Part shown: piece after piece, positions 53,714-64,000 of the stretch
How the letters are laid out: each line of letters starts with the position of its first letter
Position numbering within the stretch: the stretch's first letter is position 1
Assembly: GCF_009742725.1 (NCBI RefSeq)
Contig: NZ_WPHG01000004.1
Location: forward strand, 372,001-436,000
Direction of reading: 5' to 3'
Length of the DNA stretch: 64,000 nucleotides
DNA from: Nitratireductor arenosus
GTDB lineage: Bacteria; Pseudomonadota; Alphaproteobacteria; Rhizobiales; Rhizobiaceae
The notes under the pieces: generated by a model
Databases searched by the model: none
What the model was told of the DNA's origin: nothing
Seen by the model: only the letters and a program-made list of their open reading frames with translations
Program-made: the position numbers and the translations under genes

Positions 53714-55852
53714 TCAGTGCGCCAGGACGGCGAGCAGCAGCAGGGCGACGATGTTGGTGATCTTGATGGCCGGGTTGACGGCCGGGCCGGCAGTGTCCTT
53801 GTAGGGATCGCCGACCGTGTCACCGGTGACGGAGGCCTTGTGCGCGTCGGAGCCCTTTTCGTGCTTGACGCCATCCTTGTCGACGAAGCCGTCCTCAAAG
53901 CTCTTCTTTGCGTTGTCCCAGGCACCGCCGCCTGACGTCATCGAAATGGCGACAAACAGGCCATTGACGATAACGCCCAACAGCGAGGCACCGAGCGCGG
54001 CAAAAGCCGACGCCTTGGAGCCCGAGATCAGGTAGACGCCGAAATAGACCACGAGCGGCGCCAGAACCGGCAACAGCGACGGGATGATCATTTCCTTGAT
54101 CGCTGCCTTGGTGAGCAGATCGACGGCGCGCGCATAGTTCGGCTTGGATGTGCCTTTCATGATGCCCGGATCGTCGCGGAACTGTCTGCGCACTTCCTCC
54201 ACAATCGAGCCTGCAGCGCGGCCGACCGCGGTCATGGCGATGCCGCCGAACAGATACGGGATCAGGCCGCCGAAGATCAGGCCGGCAACCACGTAGGGAT
54301 TGGACAGCGAGAACGAGACGTCGCCCATATCGGCAAAATAGGGGAAGGTCGCGCTGTTGGCGGCGAAATATTCCAGATCGTAGGAATAGGCCGCAAACAA
54401 CACCAGGGCGCCGAGGCCGGCCGAGCCGATCGCGTAACCCTTGGTGACCGCCTTGGTGGTGTTGCCGACCGCGTCGAGCGCGTCGGTGGTCTGGCGCACT
54501 TCCGGCGGCAGGTCCGCCATTTCGGCGATGCCACCGGCATTGTCGGTGACCGGGCCGAACGCGTCGAGCGCGACGATCATGCCGGCGAGGCCGAGCATGG
54601 TGGTGACCGCGATCGCGGTGCCGAACAGGCCGGCAAGCTGGAAGGTCGAGATAATGCCGGCAATGATCACGATGGCGGGCAGCGCTGTCGCCTCAAGCGA
54701 GACGGCCAGGCCCTGGATGACATTGGTACCGTGGCCGGTGACCGACGCCTGAGCGATCGAATTCACCGGGCGCTTGTTGGTACCGGTGTAATATTCGGTG
54801 ATCACCACGATCAGCCCGGTCACCAAGAGGCCGACGATGCCGCACAGGAACAGGCTGGTGCCGTTGACGGTCGTGCCGTCGGCGAGGGTGATGTCGTTCC
54901 AGCCGATCGTCAGCGAGGTGGCCGCGCCGATGCCGATCACGGTCAGCAGACCGGTCACGATCAGGCCCTTGTACAGCGCGCCCATGATCGAGCCGTTGGC
55001 GCCGAGCTTGACGAAGAAGGTGCCGATCACCGACGTGATGATGCAGGCACCGCAGATCGCCAGCGGATAAAGCATGACGCTGCCCAGAACCTCGGTGCCG
55101 CCGAAGAAGATGGCGCCGAGAACCATGGTGGCGACGACCGTCACCGCATAGGTTTCGAACAGGTCGGCGGCCATGCCGGCGCAGTCGCCGACATTGTCGC
55201 CGACATTGTCGGCGATCGTGGCCGGGTTGCGCGGATCGTCCTCCGGGATACCAGCTTCCACCTTGCCGACTAGGTCGCCGCCGACATCCGCACCCTTGGT
55301 GAAGATGCCGCCGCCGAGGCGGGCGAAGATCGAGATCAACGAGGCGCCGAAACCGAGCGAGACCAGGGCGTCGATGACGGCGCGGTCGGACGGCGCGTGG
55401 CCCATCGGGCCGATCAGCACGTAATAATAGACGGCAACGCCGAGAAGGGCGAGGCCGGCGACGAGCATGCCGGTGATAGCGCCGGATTTGAACGCGACGT
55501 CGAGGCCGGCGGCCAGGCTGTTGGAGGCGGCCTGGGCGGTGCGCACATTGGCGCGGACCGAAACATGCATGCCGATGAAACCGGCGGCGCCCGACAGGAC
55601 GGCCCCGATCAGGAAGCCGATAGCGGCCGCACCCGACAACAGCCACCAGGCCAACAGGAATACGACGACCCCGACGATCGCGATGGTGGTGTATTGTCGG
55701 CTCAGATAAGCCTGCGCGCCCTCCCGAATAGCGCCGGCGATTTCCTGCATGCGCTCATTGCCCTGGTCGGCCGCAAGGACCGATTGCGTCGCCCAGATGG
55801 CGTACAGGACAGAAAGAAGGCCGCAGGCGATGACGATATAAAGTATTGTCAC
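53714..55852 (-). CDS. hppA: Proton-pumping membrane pyrophosphatase, K+-independent type
   Basis: A 712-residue inner-membrane pump that couples pyrophosphate hydrolysis to proton export. It has about 16 helices, the substrate motif [35 protein letters not shown] (Mg-PPi site) and the signature [16 protein letters not shown], where Lys and Thr in place of Ala and Gly mark the K+-independent class. GTG at 55852 ([15 protein letters not shown]) is preferred because GAGG is 9 bases upstream; TTG two codons earlier is less likely. It is convergent with bamE. Confidence 0.95.
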   Translation of the reverse strand: MTILYIVIACGLLSVLYAIWATQSVLAADQGNERMQEIAGAIREGAQAYLSRQYTTIAIVGVVVFLLAWWLLSGAAAIGFLIGAVLSGAAGFIGMHVSVRANVRTAQAASNSLAAGLDVAFKSGAITGMLVAGLALLGVAVYYYVLIGPMGHAPSDRAVIDALVSLGFGASLISIFARLGGGIFTKGADVGGDLVGKVEAGIPEDDPRNPATIADNVGDNVGDCAGMAADLFETYAVTVVATMVLGAIFFGGTEVLGSVMLYPLAICGACIITSVIGTFFVKLGANGSIMGALYKGLIVTGLLTVIGIGAATSLTIGWNDITLADGTTVNGTSLFLCGIVGLLVTGLIVVITEYYTGTNKRPVNSIAQASVTGHGTNVIQGLAVSLEATALPAIVIIAGIISTFQLAGLFGTAIAVTTMLGLAGMIVALDAFGPVTDNAGGIAEMADLPPEVRQTTDALDAVGNTTKAVTKGYAIGSAGLGALVLFAAYSYDLEYFAANSATFPYFADMGDVSFSLSNPYVVAGLIFGGLIPYLFGGIAMTAVGRAAGSIVEEVRRQFRDDPGIMKGTSKPNYARAVDLLTKAAIKEMIIPSLLPVLAPLVVYFGVYLISGSKASAFAALGASLLGVIVNGLFVAISMTSGGGAWDNAKKSFEDGFVDKDGVKHEKGSDAHKASVTGDTVGDPYKDTAGPAVNPAIKITNIVALLLLAVLAH

Positions 55853-56251
55853 TGCCAATTTCCTCGAGTTTGGCCCGGAAGAACCCCTCCCCGGGCCGTT
55901 GAAGGAAGATCGGTCCCTGCCGAGACATGGCGGATTCCGACCAGTCGCCGCGGCTTATGCGAAACGGCTGGGGCAACGTCAAGGTTTTGTTAAAGTTTTG
56001 CCCGGCTTTCGCCATGAAAGCGGAGCGGAAAGGTGAAGGTTTTGCACCCAGCGTGCAACACAACGCGGCAAATACCGCCCGGGCCGGGCGATGGAACGGT
56101 TTTCAATAAAAGCCGACCGGCGCGCCCGACGCGAAAACCGCCTCGTGACGGATCACAGCCATGGCTAGGGCCGGTCACCGGCGCCGGTCGGACGCACAAA
56201 ACACGACACGGTCGCGCGGCGCGCGGCGCGCGGCGACAAGGGGCCGATTCG
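55853..56251. other. Gap between MFS gene and hppA (399 bp)
   Basis: No gene is seen. It should hold the hppA promoter and the end of the MFS transcript. It contains a 12-base palindrome ACCGGCGCCGGT (56177-56188) and a GC-only repeat (below). Confidence 0.5.
56211..56237. repeat. GC-rich tandem repeat with inverted ends
   Basis: Three tandem GCGCGGC units between GTCGC and GCGAC, so the block can fold into a hairpin just past the MFS stop. It could serve as a weak terminator; no T run follows immediately. Confidence 0.45.
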
Positions 56252-57463
56252 TCAGGCGGGCGCCTTGCGCCGCGCCGAAACGACAAGCACCGCGAGAGCG
56301 CCGATACACACGAAGACGCCCGGGAAGATGATCCAGTTGAGCATGTCCCAACCCCACGCGTTGTACACCTGCCCCGACATCAGCGATGCGAAGGCGACCG
56401 AGCCGAACAGCAGGAAGTCGTGAACGCCCTGGACCTTGCCCTTCTCGGCATCGGTATAGGTTTCCGACACCATGGCGGTCGCGCCGATGAAGCCGAAATT
56501 CCAGCCGACGCCAAGCAGAATCAGCGCGCTCCAGAACTGCCACAGCGCGATGCCCGACAGCGCCACGATAGCGCAGCCGACGAGCAGGATCAGACCGGTC
56601 GCCACGATCGTCTCCTTGCCGAAACGGGCGATCAGCCGGCCGGTGAAAAAGCTCGGTGCGAACATGGCCATGACATGCCAGGAAATGCCGAGCGCAGCTT
56701 CGTCGGGCGAAAAGCCGCAACCAACCATGGCAAGCGGCGCGCCGGTCATGACAAAACTCATCAACGCGTAGGAACCGACCGCGCACAACAACGCGACCAT
56801 GAAGCGCGGCTGCGCGAGGATTTCGCCCAGCGGGCGTACCGGCGCGTCCGTCTGCGCCGAGGCAACGGCCTGCCGATCATGCAGGCGCAGGAAGGACAGG
56901 ATCACGGCGCCGAGCGCGGCCAGGCCGATCACGGCGGCGAACGAGCCGGCGAACATGACCGGGGCAAACAGGCTACGGGTAAAGATGACGACTTGCGGCC
57001 CGACGATCGCCATCACGACACCGCCGGCAAGCACGGTGGAGATCGCCCGCGCCTTGAACTGGGAGGGGGCATTGTCGGCGGCGGCGAAGCGGTATTGCTG
57101 GACCGACGCGCCGCCGAAGCCGATGATCAGCAGCCCCAAGGAAAACAGCCAGAAATCGCCGCGAAACAGGGCGAAGGTGGCGAGCGCGCCGCCAAGCGCG
57201 GTCGCCAGGGTGCCGGAGAGAAAGCCGTTGCGCTGGCCGAAACGGCGCACGAGCCAGGCGAGCGGCAAGGCACCGAGCGCGACGCCGACCGTATAGGCTG
57301 TGACCGGCGCGGTGGCGAGCGACTTGTCGGCGCCGAGAAGATAGTGACCGGCCAGTCCGCCGATCGAAATCGAAACCGGGGCGGCGGCACCGACAATCGC
57401 ATTGGACGCGGCCAGGATGAGCGCGGTGCGGCGCGCTTCGCGCGCCTGCGTTTCCACCGTCAT
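56252..57463 (-). CDS. MFS transporter
   Basis: A 403-residue inner-membrane secondary transporter with 12 predicted helices; loop motif A appears in weakened form as LVRRFGQRNGFLSGTLA. The N-terminus starts [15 protein letters not shown]. Its ATG shares one base with the nusB stop (TGATG), so it is translationally coupled to nusB. The substrate is unknown; the family branch (UMF/Bcr-like) is usually linked to drugs or metabolites. Confidence 0.88.
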   Translation of the reverse strand: MTVETQAREARRTALILAASNAIVGAAAPVSISIGGLAGHYLLGADKSLATAPVTAYTVGVALGALPLAWLVRRFGQRNGFLSGTLATALGGALATFALFRGDFWLFSLGLLIIGFGGASVQQYRFAAADNAPSQFKARAISTVLAGGVVMAIVGPQVVIFTRSLFAPVMFAGSFAAVIGLAALGAVILSFLRLHDRQAVASAQTDAPVRPLGEILAQPRFMVALLCAVGSYALMSFVMTGAPLAMVGCGFSPDEAALGISWHVMAMFAPSFFTGRLIARFGKETIVATGLILLVGCAIVALSGIALWQFWSALILLGVGWNFGFIGATAMVSETYTDAEKGKVQGVHDFLLFGSVAFASLMSGQVYNAWGWDMLNWIIFPGVFVCIGALAVLVVSARRKAPA

Positions 57464-57960
57464 CAGGCGCCCCTTCCCCGACCTTCGCCGCGCAGGCGTC
57501 GCGAGACCCGGTCCAGCACCGCGTTGACCAGCTTCGGTTCCTCCTCCGCGTAGAAGGCCTTGGCGATATCGACATACTCCGACACGATGACGGCGACCGG
57601 CACGTCTGCGCGTTTCATCAACTCGAAAACCGCCGCCCGCAGGATGGCGCGCAAAGTCGTATCCAGGCGCGACAGCGGCCAGTCCTCGGTCAGAGCCTGG
57701 CGGATCACAGGGTCGACCGTCTTCTGGTTTTCCACGACGCCGGCCAGAATGGCCCGGAACCATTGCGGATCGGCCTCGCGGTAAAGCGCGCCGTCGAGTT
57801 CCTTGCCAAGACGAAAGGATTCATATTCGGCCGTGGTTTCCAGCAGGCCGCTGCCGGCGACGTCCATCTGGTACAGCGCCTGAACGGCGGCGAGCCGAGC
57901 CGAGCCGCGCTTGTTGGCGGGACGCGTCTGTGGTCGCCCATTGTCGGCCGGAGCGGTCAC
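57463..57960 (-). CDS. nusB: Transcription antitermination protein NusB
   Basis: A 165-residue RNA-binding protein required with NusE for rRNA antitermination. The core includes [20 protein letters not shown] and [32 protein letters not shown]. The start is GTG at 57960, 2 bases from the ribH stop, giving the conserved ribH-nusB operon. Confidence 0.95.
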   Translation of the reverse strand: MTAPADNGRPQTRPANKRGSARLAAVQALYQMDVAGSGLLETTAEYESFRLGKELDGALYREADPQWFRAILAGVVENQKTVDPVIRQALTEDWPLSRLDTTLRAILRAAVFELMKRADVPVAVIVSEYVDIAKAFYAEEEPKLVNAVLDRVSRRLRGEGRGRGA

Positions 57961-57962
57961 GA

Positions 57963-58418
57963 TCAGGCTCCGAGCCTTTCACGCACGGCGACCATGGTCA
58001 GCGCCGCGCGCGCGGCGAAACCGCCCTTGTCGCCTTCCGAACGCTTGGCGCGCGCCCAGGCCTGTTCTTCGTTTTCGACGGTGAGAATGCCGTTGCCGAT
58101 CGCGATCGATTCCTCAACCGCGAGGCGCGTTAGCGCGCGCGAGGATTCGTTGGCCACGATCTCGAAATGATAGGTCTCGCCACGTATGACACAGCCCAGC
58201 GCGACGAAGCCGTCATAATCGGCGCCGGTGCCTTCGCCGGCATCGAGCGCGAAGGCGATCACGGCGGGAACCTCGAGCGCCCCGGGCACGGTGACGACAT
58301 CGTAGGTGGCGCCGGCCTCCTCGCACGCCGCCTTGGCGCCCTCGAGAAGCGCATCGGAAATCCGGTCGTAGAAGCGCGCTTCGACGATCAGCAGATGTTT
58401 TTTCCTGGAAGCGCTCAT
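57963..58418 (-). CDS. ribH: 6,7-dimethyl-8-ribityllumazine synthase
   Basis: A 151-residue icosahedral enzyme for the penultimate step of riboflavin synthesis. Visible motifs: [33 protein letters not shown] and the phosphate-binding [22 protein letters not shown] with the catalytic His. It is next to ribE upstream (162-base gap) and nusB downstream. No FMN riboswitch was found in the gap. Confidence 0.97.
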   Translation of the reverse strand: MSASRKKHLLIVEARFYDRISDALLEGAKAACEEAGATYDVVTVPGALEVPAVIAFALDAGEGTGADYDGFVALGCVIRGETYHFEIVANESSRALTRLAVEESIAIGNGILTVENEEQAWARAKRSEGDKGGFAARAALTMVAVRERLGA

Positions 58419-58580
58419 GGGTCTCTCCGAGTAAGCGGGTCACTTAGGCCGAACGGCGATGGCACGCAAGCGCGAGTTTGCCGGCCAGCCGGTCCCGGCA
58501 ATCATTAGACACGAACTGCCGTTGTCGGCCGGCCCGGCGCAAGTTTATTTGCGCCATGCGGATCGATGGCGGACCGAGCC

Positions 58581-59198
58581 CTAAACGTCTTCGTGCGCAG
58601 CCTCGGCCAGCCGCGCAGCGTAACGCGCCATCGTGTCGATCTCCAGGTTGACATGGTCGCCAACCTGGCGCTCACCCCAGGTGGTGACGACGAGCGAATG
58701 GTGGATCAGGAGCACGTCGAAATGCGTGCCCTCCACCCGGTTCACGGTCAGCGACGTACCGTCGAGCGCGACCGATCCCTTGGGCGCAATGAACCGCGCC
58801 AGTGCGCGCGGCGCCTCCAGGGTGAAGCGGACCGCGTCGCCCTCGTCCTTTCGGGCCACGATCTCGGCGAGGCCGTCGACATGGCCCGACACGATATGGC
58901 CGCCGAGCTCGTCGCCGAGCTTCAGTGCGCGTTCGAGATTGAGCCGACTGTGCTCGCGCCAGTCAGCCACCGTCGTCAGCCGCAACGCCTCCTCCCACGC
59001 CTCGACCTCGAACCAGCGCGCGTTCGATCCCTGATCTGGCAGCGCCACCACCGTCAGGCAGACGCCCGCGCAGGCGATCGAGGCGCCGATCTCGATCGTG
59101 GCCGGATCATAGGCGGTCTCGATGCGGATGCGCCGGCCCTCCGCAAGCGGGCGTATCCCCGTCACCCGGCCGATATCGCTGACGATCCCGGTAAACAT
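58581..59198 (-). CDS. ribE: Riboflavin synthase subunit alpha
   Basis: A 205-residue enzyme that converts two lumazines to riboflavin. It has the duplicated barrel: MFTGIVSDIGRVTGI at the start of the first half and HIVSGHVDGLAEIVARKDEG in the second, with SLTVNRVEG. It follows ribD directly; their ends and starts abut. Confidence 0.96.
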   Translation of the reverse strand: MFTGIVSDIGRVTGIRPLAEGRRIRIETAYDPATIEIGASIACAGVCLTVVALPDQGSNARWFEVEAWEEALRLTTVADWREHSRLNLERALKLGDELGGHIVSGHVDGLAEIVARKDEGDAVRFTLEAPRALARFIAPKGSVALDGTSLTVNRVEGTHFDVLLIHHSLVVTTWGERQVGDHVNLEIDTMARYAARLAEAAHEDV

Positions 59199-60329
59199 CT
59201 ACGCCGTCCTCACAAGTTCGATGCATTCGTCCGGGCCGAAACGCGCACGGCGCAGGACACGGAACCCCTCGGGCAGCGTGTCGCGGTCGAACGGCGCAGC
59301 AATGCCGCCCGCGCCGATCGCCTCCGGCCCGGTGAACAGCACGATCCGGTCGACCAGCCGCTCGGCCAAAAACCCCTTGGCGGTGTTGGCGCCGCCTTCG
59401 ACCATCACGCTCGACATGCCCTGGGCGGCCAGATCCTCCAAAAGCTCCGGCAACGCGACCGCGCCGTCAAACTCCTCGGTGGCGAGCAGGCCCACGCCGG
59501 CCCGCGCCAGCGCCTGGCGCCGCGCCTCGGGCGCCGAGGCGCAGGCGGCGACCAGAACCGGAACCCGCGCGGCCTGCGCGACCAGCTTCGAGGTTACGGG
59601 AAGGCGCGCGCCGCTATCAAGCACGATGCGCACAGGCGAGCGGTCCTCCAATCCGGGCAGTCGGCAGGTCAGTTCGGGGTCGTCGGCGATCGCGGTGCCG
59701 ATACCGATCAAGACGGTGTCGGCCTCGGCACGCATCAGATGGACCTGTGCGCGCGCGACAGGACCGGTGATCGGCACCTGGCCCTGCCCAGCGCGGCCGA
59801 TCATGCCGTCGGAAGAAACCGCCAGCTTCAGAATCACTTCCGGACGTTTTTTCATGGAACGCATGAGATAGCCGGCCATGACGTCGCCGGCCCGATCGGC
59901 CAGAACGGCCTCGACGACCTCAACGCCTGCGGCGCGCAACATGGCGTATCCCTTGCCCGAAACGCGCGGGTCAGGATCGGTCGAGGCGCCGACGACGCGC
60001 CCGACCCCGGCGGCGATCAAGGCCGAGGCGCAGGGCGGCGTGCGGCCATGATGGGCGCAGGGCTCGAGCGTGACATAGGCGGTCGCCCCGCGCGCCCGCT
60101 CGCCGGCCTCGGCCAGCGCCTCGGTCTCGGCATGGGGCCGCCCGCCGCGCGCGGTCACCCCGCGGCCGACAATCACTGGACTGTTGCCCTCATCGGCGAC
60201 GATCAGGGTTCCGACCGAGGGATTGGTGGCGGTGAGGCCGAGATTGCGGCGCGACAGCCGGATCGCGGCCGCCATGAAACGCCGGTCGAGCGCGGCCTGA
60301 TCCCTGCCGGCGGAGGACGGCGTCGTCAC
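59199..60329 (-). CDS. ribD: Bifunctional riboflavin deaminase/reductase RibD
   Basis: A 376-residue two-domain enzyme. The N-terminal deaminase has zinc motifs [11 protein letters not shown] and [11 protein letters not shown]; the C-terminal reductase begins about residue 170 ([13 protein letters not shown]) and includes [12 protein letters not shown]. The start is GTG at 60329, overlapping the nrdR stop (GTGA). Confidence 0.96.
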   Translation of the reverse strand: MTTPSSAGRDQAALDRRFMAAAIRLSRRNLGLTATNPSVGTLIVADEGNSPVIVGRGVTARGGRPHAETEALAEAGERARGATAYVTLEPCAHHGRTPPCASALIAAGVGRVVGASTDPDPRVSGKGYAMLRAAGVEVVEAVLADRAGDVMAGYLMRSMKKRPEVILKLAVSSDGMIGRAGQGQVPITGPVARAQVHLMRAEADTVLIGIGTAIADDPELTCRLPGLEDRSPVRIVLDSGARLPVTSKLVAQAARVPVLVAACASAPEARRQALARAGVGLLATEEFDGAVALPELLEDLAAQGMSSVMVEGGANTAKGFLAERLVDRIVLFTGPEAIGAGGIAAPFDRDTLPEGFRVLRRARFGPDECIELVRTA

Positions 60330-60796
60330 GGATCGCGGGCGACTTCCTCGCCGCCCAATTCGCCGAGCAGTTCGTGAAAATCCTTCGCCTCGCGGAAATT
60401 GCGATAGACGGAGGCAAAGCGCACATAAGCGACATCGTCGAGCGATTTCAGCGCTTCCATGACGAGCCGGCCGATCTGGTCGGAGGCGATCTCGGTCTCG
60501 CCGGAACTTTCAAGCTGGCGCACGATGCCGGAGACAGCGCGCTCGATCCGCTCCGGCTCGACATTGCGTTTCCTGAGCGCGATGTCGAAGGAGCGGATCA
60601 GCTTGTCGCGGTCGAACGGCACCTTGCGGCCGGATCGCTTGACCACCACGAGGTCGCGAAGCTGCACCCGCTCGAACGTGGTGAAGCGCCCGCCGCAATC
60701 CGGGCAGACGCGGCGCCGCCGGATCACTGCGCCGTCCTCGGCCGGACGGGAATCCTTCACGGCCGTGTCTTCAGACTGGCAATAGGGGCAACGCAT
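60326..60796 (-). CDS. nrdR: Transcriptional repressor NrdR
   Basis: A 156-residue ATP-cone repressor of ribonucleotide reductase genes. The zinc ribbon has Cys3, Cys6, and the [14 protein letters not shown] pair, and the ATP-cone follows at [16 protein letters not shown]. It is between glyA and ribD with short gaps, the usual alphaproteobacterial order. Confidence 0.97.
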   Translation of the reverse strand: MRCPYCQSEDTAVKDSRPAEDGAVIRRRRVCPDCGGRFTTFERVQLRDLVVVKRSGRKVPFDRDKLIRSFDIALRKRNVEPERIERAVSGIVRQLESSGETEIASDQIGRLVMEALKSLDDVAYVRFASVYRNFREAKDFHELLGELGGEEVARDP

Positions 60797-60834
60797 CGCG
60801 ATCCCTCGTCGTGGTCGTTGGCAGCAGGCTGACG

Positions 60835-62148
60835 TCAGCCCATATAGGGATAGAGCGGGAACCTTTCGGTCAGTGCAATCACCTTGTCCTTGACCGCAGC
60901 TTCCACGGCCGCGTTGCCGTCGTCGGAATTCGACGTCTTGAGACCGTCCAGCACCTCGGCGATCAGACTGCCGATCTCGCGGAACTCGGCCTGGCCAAAG
61001 CCGCGCGTGGTGCCGGCGGGCGTACCCAGCCGGATGCCCGAGGTGACAAAAGGCTTTTCCGGGTCGAAGGGAATGCCGTTCTTGTTGCAGGTTATGTTGG
61101 CGCGGCCCAGAGCGGCCTCGGCGCGCTTGCCGGTGGCGTTCTTGGGCCGGAGATCGACCAGCATCAAATGGTTGTCGGTGCCGCCCGAGACAATGTCGAG
61201 CCCGGTCTCCTTGAGGCTCGCGGCGAGCGCCTTGGCGTTGGCAGCAACCTCGCGTGCATAGGTCTTGAACTCGGGTTGCAGCGCCTCGCGGAAGGCGACC
61301 GCCTTGGCGGCGATGACATGCATCAGCGGCCCGCCCTGCAGGCCCGGGAACACGGCGGAGTTCACCTTTTTCGCAACCGCCTCGTCATTGGTCAGGATCA
61401 TGCCGCCGCGCGGCCCGCGCAGCGATTTGTGGGTGGTGGTGGTCACGACATGGGCATGCGGCACCGGCGAGGGATGCACGCCGGCGGCGACGAGGCCGGC
61501 AATATGGGCCATGTCGACCATCAACCAGGCGCCGACCGCGTCGGCGATCTCGCGGAAACGCTTCCAGTCCCAGAAACGCGAATAGGCGGTGCCGCCGGCC
61601 AGGATCAGCTTGGGTTTGTGTTCATGCGCCAGACGCTCGACCTCGTCCATGTCGAGCAGATGGTCGTCTTCGCGCACGCCGTAGGAGACGACGTTGAACC
61701 ATTTTCCCGACATGTTGACCGGCGAGCCGTGCGTGAGATGGCCGCCCGAATTCAGGTCGAGGCCCATGAACGTATCGCCGGGCTGCAGCAGGGCCAGAAA
61801 CACGGCCTGGTTCATCTGCGACCCGGAATTGGGCTGCACATTGGCGAACTGACAGCCGAAAAGCTGTTTGGCGCGCTCGATGGCCAGTTCCTCGGCGATG
61901 TCGACGAACTGACAGCCGCCATAATAGCGCTTGCCCGGATAGCCCTCGGCATATTTGTTGGTCATGATCGAGCCCTGCGCCTCGAGCACCGCCCTGCTGA
62001 CGATGTTTTCCGAGGCGATCAGCTCGATCTCGTGGCGCTGGCGACCGAGTTCCTTGCCGATCGCGCCGAAGATTTCAGGATCAACGTCCGCGAGCGGGCT
62101 GTTGAAGAAGCTGTCGGCAGCGGGCGATACGGCAGTGGCAGTAGCCAT
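60835..62148 (-). CDS. glyA: Serine hydroxymethyltransferase
   Basis: A 437-residue PLP enzyme that interconverts serine and glycine with tetrahydrofolate. The Schiff-base lysine is in [16 protein letters not shown], and [13 protein letters not shown] and [16 protein letters not shown] are standard. It is first of the glyA-nrdR-rib run. Confidence 0.98.
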   Translation of the reverse strand: MATATAVSPAADSFFNSPLADVDPEIFGAIGKELGRQRHEIELIASENIVSRAVLEAQGSIMTNKYAEGYPGKRYYGGCQFVDIAEELAIERAKQLFGCQFANVQPNSGSQMNQAVFLALLQPGDTFMGLDLNSGGHLTHGSPVNMSGKWFNVVSYGVREDDHLLDMDEVERLAHEHKPKLILAGGTAYSRFWDWKRFREIADAVGAWLMVDMAHIAGLVAAGVHPSPVPHAHVVTTTTHKSLRGPRGGMILTNDEAVAKKVNSAVFPGLQGGPLMHVIAAKAVAFREALQPEFKTYAREVAANAKALAASLKETGLDIVSGGTDNHLMLVDLRPKNATGKRAEAALGRANITCNKNGIPFDPEKPFVTSGIRLGTPAGTTRGFGQAEFREIGSLIAEVLDGLKTSNSDDGNAAVEAAVKDKVIALTERFPLYPYMG

Positions 62149-62333
62149 AATGAACGGTCCTCATGTCGAGATGGTCCAGGATGAGCGGGCGCATTAACAC
62201 ACTTCGCGGCGGGCTTCCACGCGGCCGGCGCGAAATTTGCCTGGCGCGATCGCAACGGCCGGATCGTGAGCGCATGGGTGGCCCGGGCATGGGATCACGC
62301 AGGCGAGAAACGGGACAACGCGTGCACGAAAAA

Positions 62334-62358
62334 GACCTCTCCGCACAGTGGAGAGGTC
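62334..62358 (-). terminator. Terminator of the L,D-transpeptidase gene
   Basis: A 9-base-pair stem GACCTCTCC / GGAGAGGTC with a 7-base loop, followed by TTTTT on the minus strand, 28 bases past the stop. Confidence 0.9.
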
Positions 62359-62385
62359 CCGATCAGACGGGAAAACCGCCGTTCT

Positions 62386-63642
62386 TTAGAGAGCGGAGGA
62401 AATCATCAGTTCATCGACGCCGTCGCGGCCATAAATGTCGTCGCGGAAATGCACCACCTGATCGCCGGTCGACCAGGCCGAAATGTAGGTGAAATAAACC
62501 GGCACAGGGCCGGCCAGAGCCACAGGCGTGCTTTCACCGGTTTTGATGGTCTGCTCGAAACGCTGGCGGTTCCAGCCATCGGTATCGCGCAGCAGCCAGG
62601 TGACGAGATCACGCACGTTCTGGACGCGCACGCAGCCGGACGAATCGAACCGCATGAGCTTGTTGAACAGCCCCTGCTGCGGGGTGTCGTGCATGTAGAC
62701 GGCATGCGGGTTGGGGAAATTGATCTTCACCGACGCCATGGCATTGATCTTGCCGGGATCCTGGCGGAAGCGCAGCTTGGTCGCCTCCTCGGTCGACCAG
62801 TCGATGGTGGCCGGATCGACCTCGGCGCCGCCGGGTCCGAGGATGCGGATGCTGTTTTCGGCGAGATAGTTCGGGTTTTTGCGCACCAGCGGAATGATGT
62901 CCCTGCGCACGATCGAGACCGGCGCGTTCCAGTACGGGTTGACGATCACTTCGTTGATCTTGGAATTGAGGATCGGCGTCTGGCGGTCGATCTTGCCGAC
63001 GATCGCGGTGTGACGCAGAACGACACGCGAATTCTCGACCGCCTCGATCTGGGCGGCGGGAATATTGACCATGACATACCGGTCACCGAGAAAGCCCGAC
63101 ATCGACCGCAGTCGCACAATATTGGTTTCAAGCTGACCGAGCCGCACCGGCGCCGAAACATTCATCGCAGCGAAGGAGTAGCGGCCAAGCACGCCGTCGG
63201 CGGGAAGGCCATGGCGCGACTGGAAGCGCTTGACGGCGGTATCCACGTAGGTGTCGAAGGCCGACGACATACCGGCGCTTTGGGCCAGGTCGCCGGAAAT
63301 CATCAGCCGGCGGCGCAGCGCCTCGACATCGCGGTCAACCACGCCAAGACGCAGCTTTTTGGTGGCCGGCACCATCGGCCAGCCGCCGCGAGACACGATG
63401 CTGGCATATTGCGCGACCGCCTGTTCGACATGGCCGACGGTCTGCGGGCTGAGAATCGGCAGATTCGAGGCCACCTTCTCGCCATTGCTGGCGCGGGCGT
63501 CGAACTGATCGTCCCATGCGCCGCGCTTCGGCGACAGGATCAAATCCCGGATGACATCCTGCTGGGCGCGCGCAGGCACCGTGGTCAGGGACGCGGCGGC
63601 CAAGCCCGCGCCAACAAGGAACTTGCGGCGATCCGTCTTCAT
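62386..63642 (-). CDS. L,D-transpeptidase (YkuD family)
   Basis: A 418-residue periplasmic enzyme that makes 3-3 crosslinks or attaches proteins to peptidoglycan. The start MKTDRRKFLVGAGLAAASL is a Tat-like signal. A peptidoglycan-binding segment (RFQSRHGLPADGVLGRYSFAAMN) precedes the YkuD domain, whose HDTPQQGLFNK and SSGCVRV motif gives catalytic Cys337. ATG at 63642 is preferred over an extension to 63660. An LdtR-like gene lies upstream on the same strand, as with Liberibacter ldtP. Confidence 0.93.
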   Translation of the reverse strand: MKTDRRKFLVGAGLAAASLTTVPARAQQDVIRDLILSPKRGAWDDQFDARASNGEKVASNLPILSPQTVGHVEQAVAQYASIVSRGGWPMVPATKKLRLGVVDRDVEALRRRLMISGDLAQSAGMSSAFDTYVDTAVKRFQSRHGLPADGVLGRYSFAAMNVSAPVRLGQLETNIVRLRSMSGFLGDRYVMVNIPAAQIEAVENSRVVLRHTAIVGKIDRQTPILNSKINEVIVNPYWNAPVSIVRRDIIPLVRKNPNYLAENSIRILGPGGAEVDPATIDWSTEEATKLRFRQDPGKINAMASVKINFPNPHAVYMHDTPQQGLFNKLMRFDSSGCVRVQNVRDLVTWLLRDTDGWNRQRFEQTIKTGESTPVALAGPVPVYFTYISAWSTGDQVVHFRDDIYGRDGVDELMISSAL

Positions 63643-63840
63643 CGTGCCAGTCAGCCTCATTCGTGTTGTTCGCGCGCCAAAGACGCGACATCGTCATCAG
63701 GGGTCGAGCCTAAAAGCGCGTGGTTAACAAAGCGCCTAACGTCGATCGCGGCCCATGAACCCCGATGTTCCTACACGAAAGAATATGGCGGCAAGAAGGC
63801 CCCGGCGCGACACATATGCGTGAGCGGCCGAAAAGACGGC

Positions 63841-63861
63841 GGCCGGCGCCACGCGCCGGCC
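63841..63861 (-). terminator. Hairpin downstream of the LdtR-like gene
   Basis: Stem GGCCGGCGC / GCGCCGGCC with a 3-base loop; the minus strand continues to a TTTT, so it may end the upstream transcript. Confidence 0.5.
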
Positions 63862-63890
63862 CGCCATTTTCAAACCGAGGCGAGGACTGA

Positions 63891-64000
63891 CTACATCCGA
63901 TAGGCGATCGTGTCGTTCCAGAAACGGTCCAGACGCTGCAGGGCGCGGTTCATCTGGCGGAATTCCTCGATATTGATGCCGCCGACCTGCTCGATCGAGC
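63891..64000 (-). CDS. LdtR-like MarR family regulator, C-terminal fragment
   Basis: Only the last 35 residues are in the window: SIEQVGGINIEEFRQMN continuing to RFWNDTIAYRM and a TAG stop. I assign it to LdtR because of this C-terminal pattern and because it directly precedes an L,D-transpeptidase gene, the pair described in Liberibacter and rhizobia. The DNA-binding part is outside the window, so the call is tentative. Confidence 0.5.
   Translation of the reverse strand, partial: SIEQVGGINIEEFRQMNRALQRLDRFWNDTIAYRM

Noticed and set aside
58419-58580. Possible FMN riboswitch between ribE and ribH
   Set aside because: None of the conserved FMN-element segments are present; the gap is only 162 bases.

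Overview
The window is a GC-rich, gene-dense piece of an alphaproteobacterial chromosome, most likely from the Rhizobiales (Hyphomicrobiales). The evidence is gene order: clpP-clpX-lon-hupB; CBP3-type cytochrome bc1 chaperone-yceD-plsX-fabH-ihfA-merR; glyA-nrdR-ribD-ribE-ribH-nusB; rplM-rpsI close to speB and argC; DUF2842 beside heme A synthase; and an L,D-transpeptidase downstream of an LdtR-like regulator. Genus cannot be fixed from the sequence alone.

Layout. 1-3.1 kb: end of an M20 peptidase, nucleoside hydrolase, M20 amidohydrolase and a phosphoribosyltransferase (salvage and hydrolysis functions). 3.2-8.7 kb: protein quality-control block hupB, lon, clpX, clpP. 8.8-16.1 kb: accessory stretch with a D-amino-acid-oxidase-like flavoenzyme, a class D beta-lactamase, a cytochrome P450, a MarR regulator divergent from a DMT exporter with a clear palindromic operator, a long non-coding gap, and a cytoplasmic M4 (protealysin-type) metalloprotease followed by an emfourin-like inhibitor. 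16.1-21.5 kb: metY, a VOC protein, an ECF-type sigma factor, a CoA-binding protein, two crotonases and a thioesterase. 21.5-27.7 kb: rplM-rpsI, agmatinase, argC, an APH(6)-like kinase, heme A synthase, DUF2842.

27.7-37.1 kb is an exopolysaccharide locus: deacetylase, CelD-like acyltransferase, a Wzc/ExoP-type protein whose kinase P-loop is destroyed, Wza-like lipoprotein, GT4 glycosyltransferase, priming phosphotransferase and O-antigen-ligase-like polymerase. 37.1-42.3 kb is a five-gene branched-chain-amino-acid-type ABC importer, divergent from an XRE/ScfR-type acyl-CoA regulator. That regulator is followed by a receiver-only response regulator, a two-helix membrane protein and a 902-residue sodium/solute-symporter-histidine-kinase fusion, together a plausible carbon-source sensing module.

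47.4-48.6 kb holds tRNA-Pro(GGG), an IS481-type transposase remnant touching its 3' side, an ABM monooxygenase and a small lipoprotein-like frame. From 48.6 kb to the end lie conserved housekeeping genes: merR, ihfA, fabH, plsX, yceD, CBP3 chaperone, bamE, hppA (K+-independent type by its signature), an MFS transporter, nusB, riboflavin synthesis, nrdR, glyA, an L,D-transpeptidase and the end of its probable regulator.

The most interesting items are the protease-emfourin pair, the symporter-kinase triad, the kinase-dead ExoP-like protein, the sigma factor-VOC pair, the MarR operator placed inside a promoter, and the IS481 scar beside tRNA-Pro. I saw no CRISPR array, prophage or complete insertion sequence.
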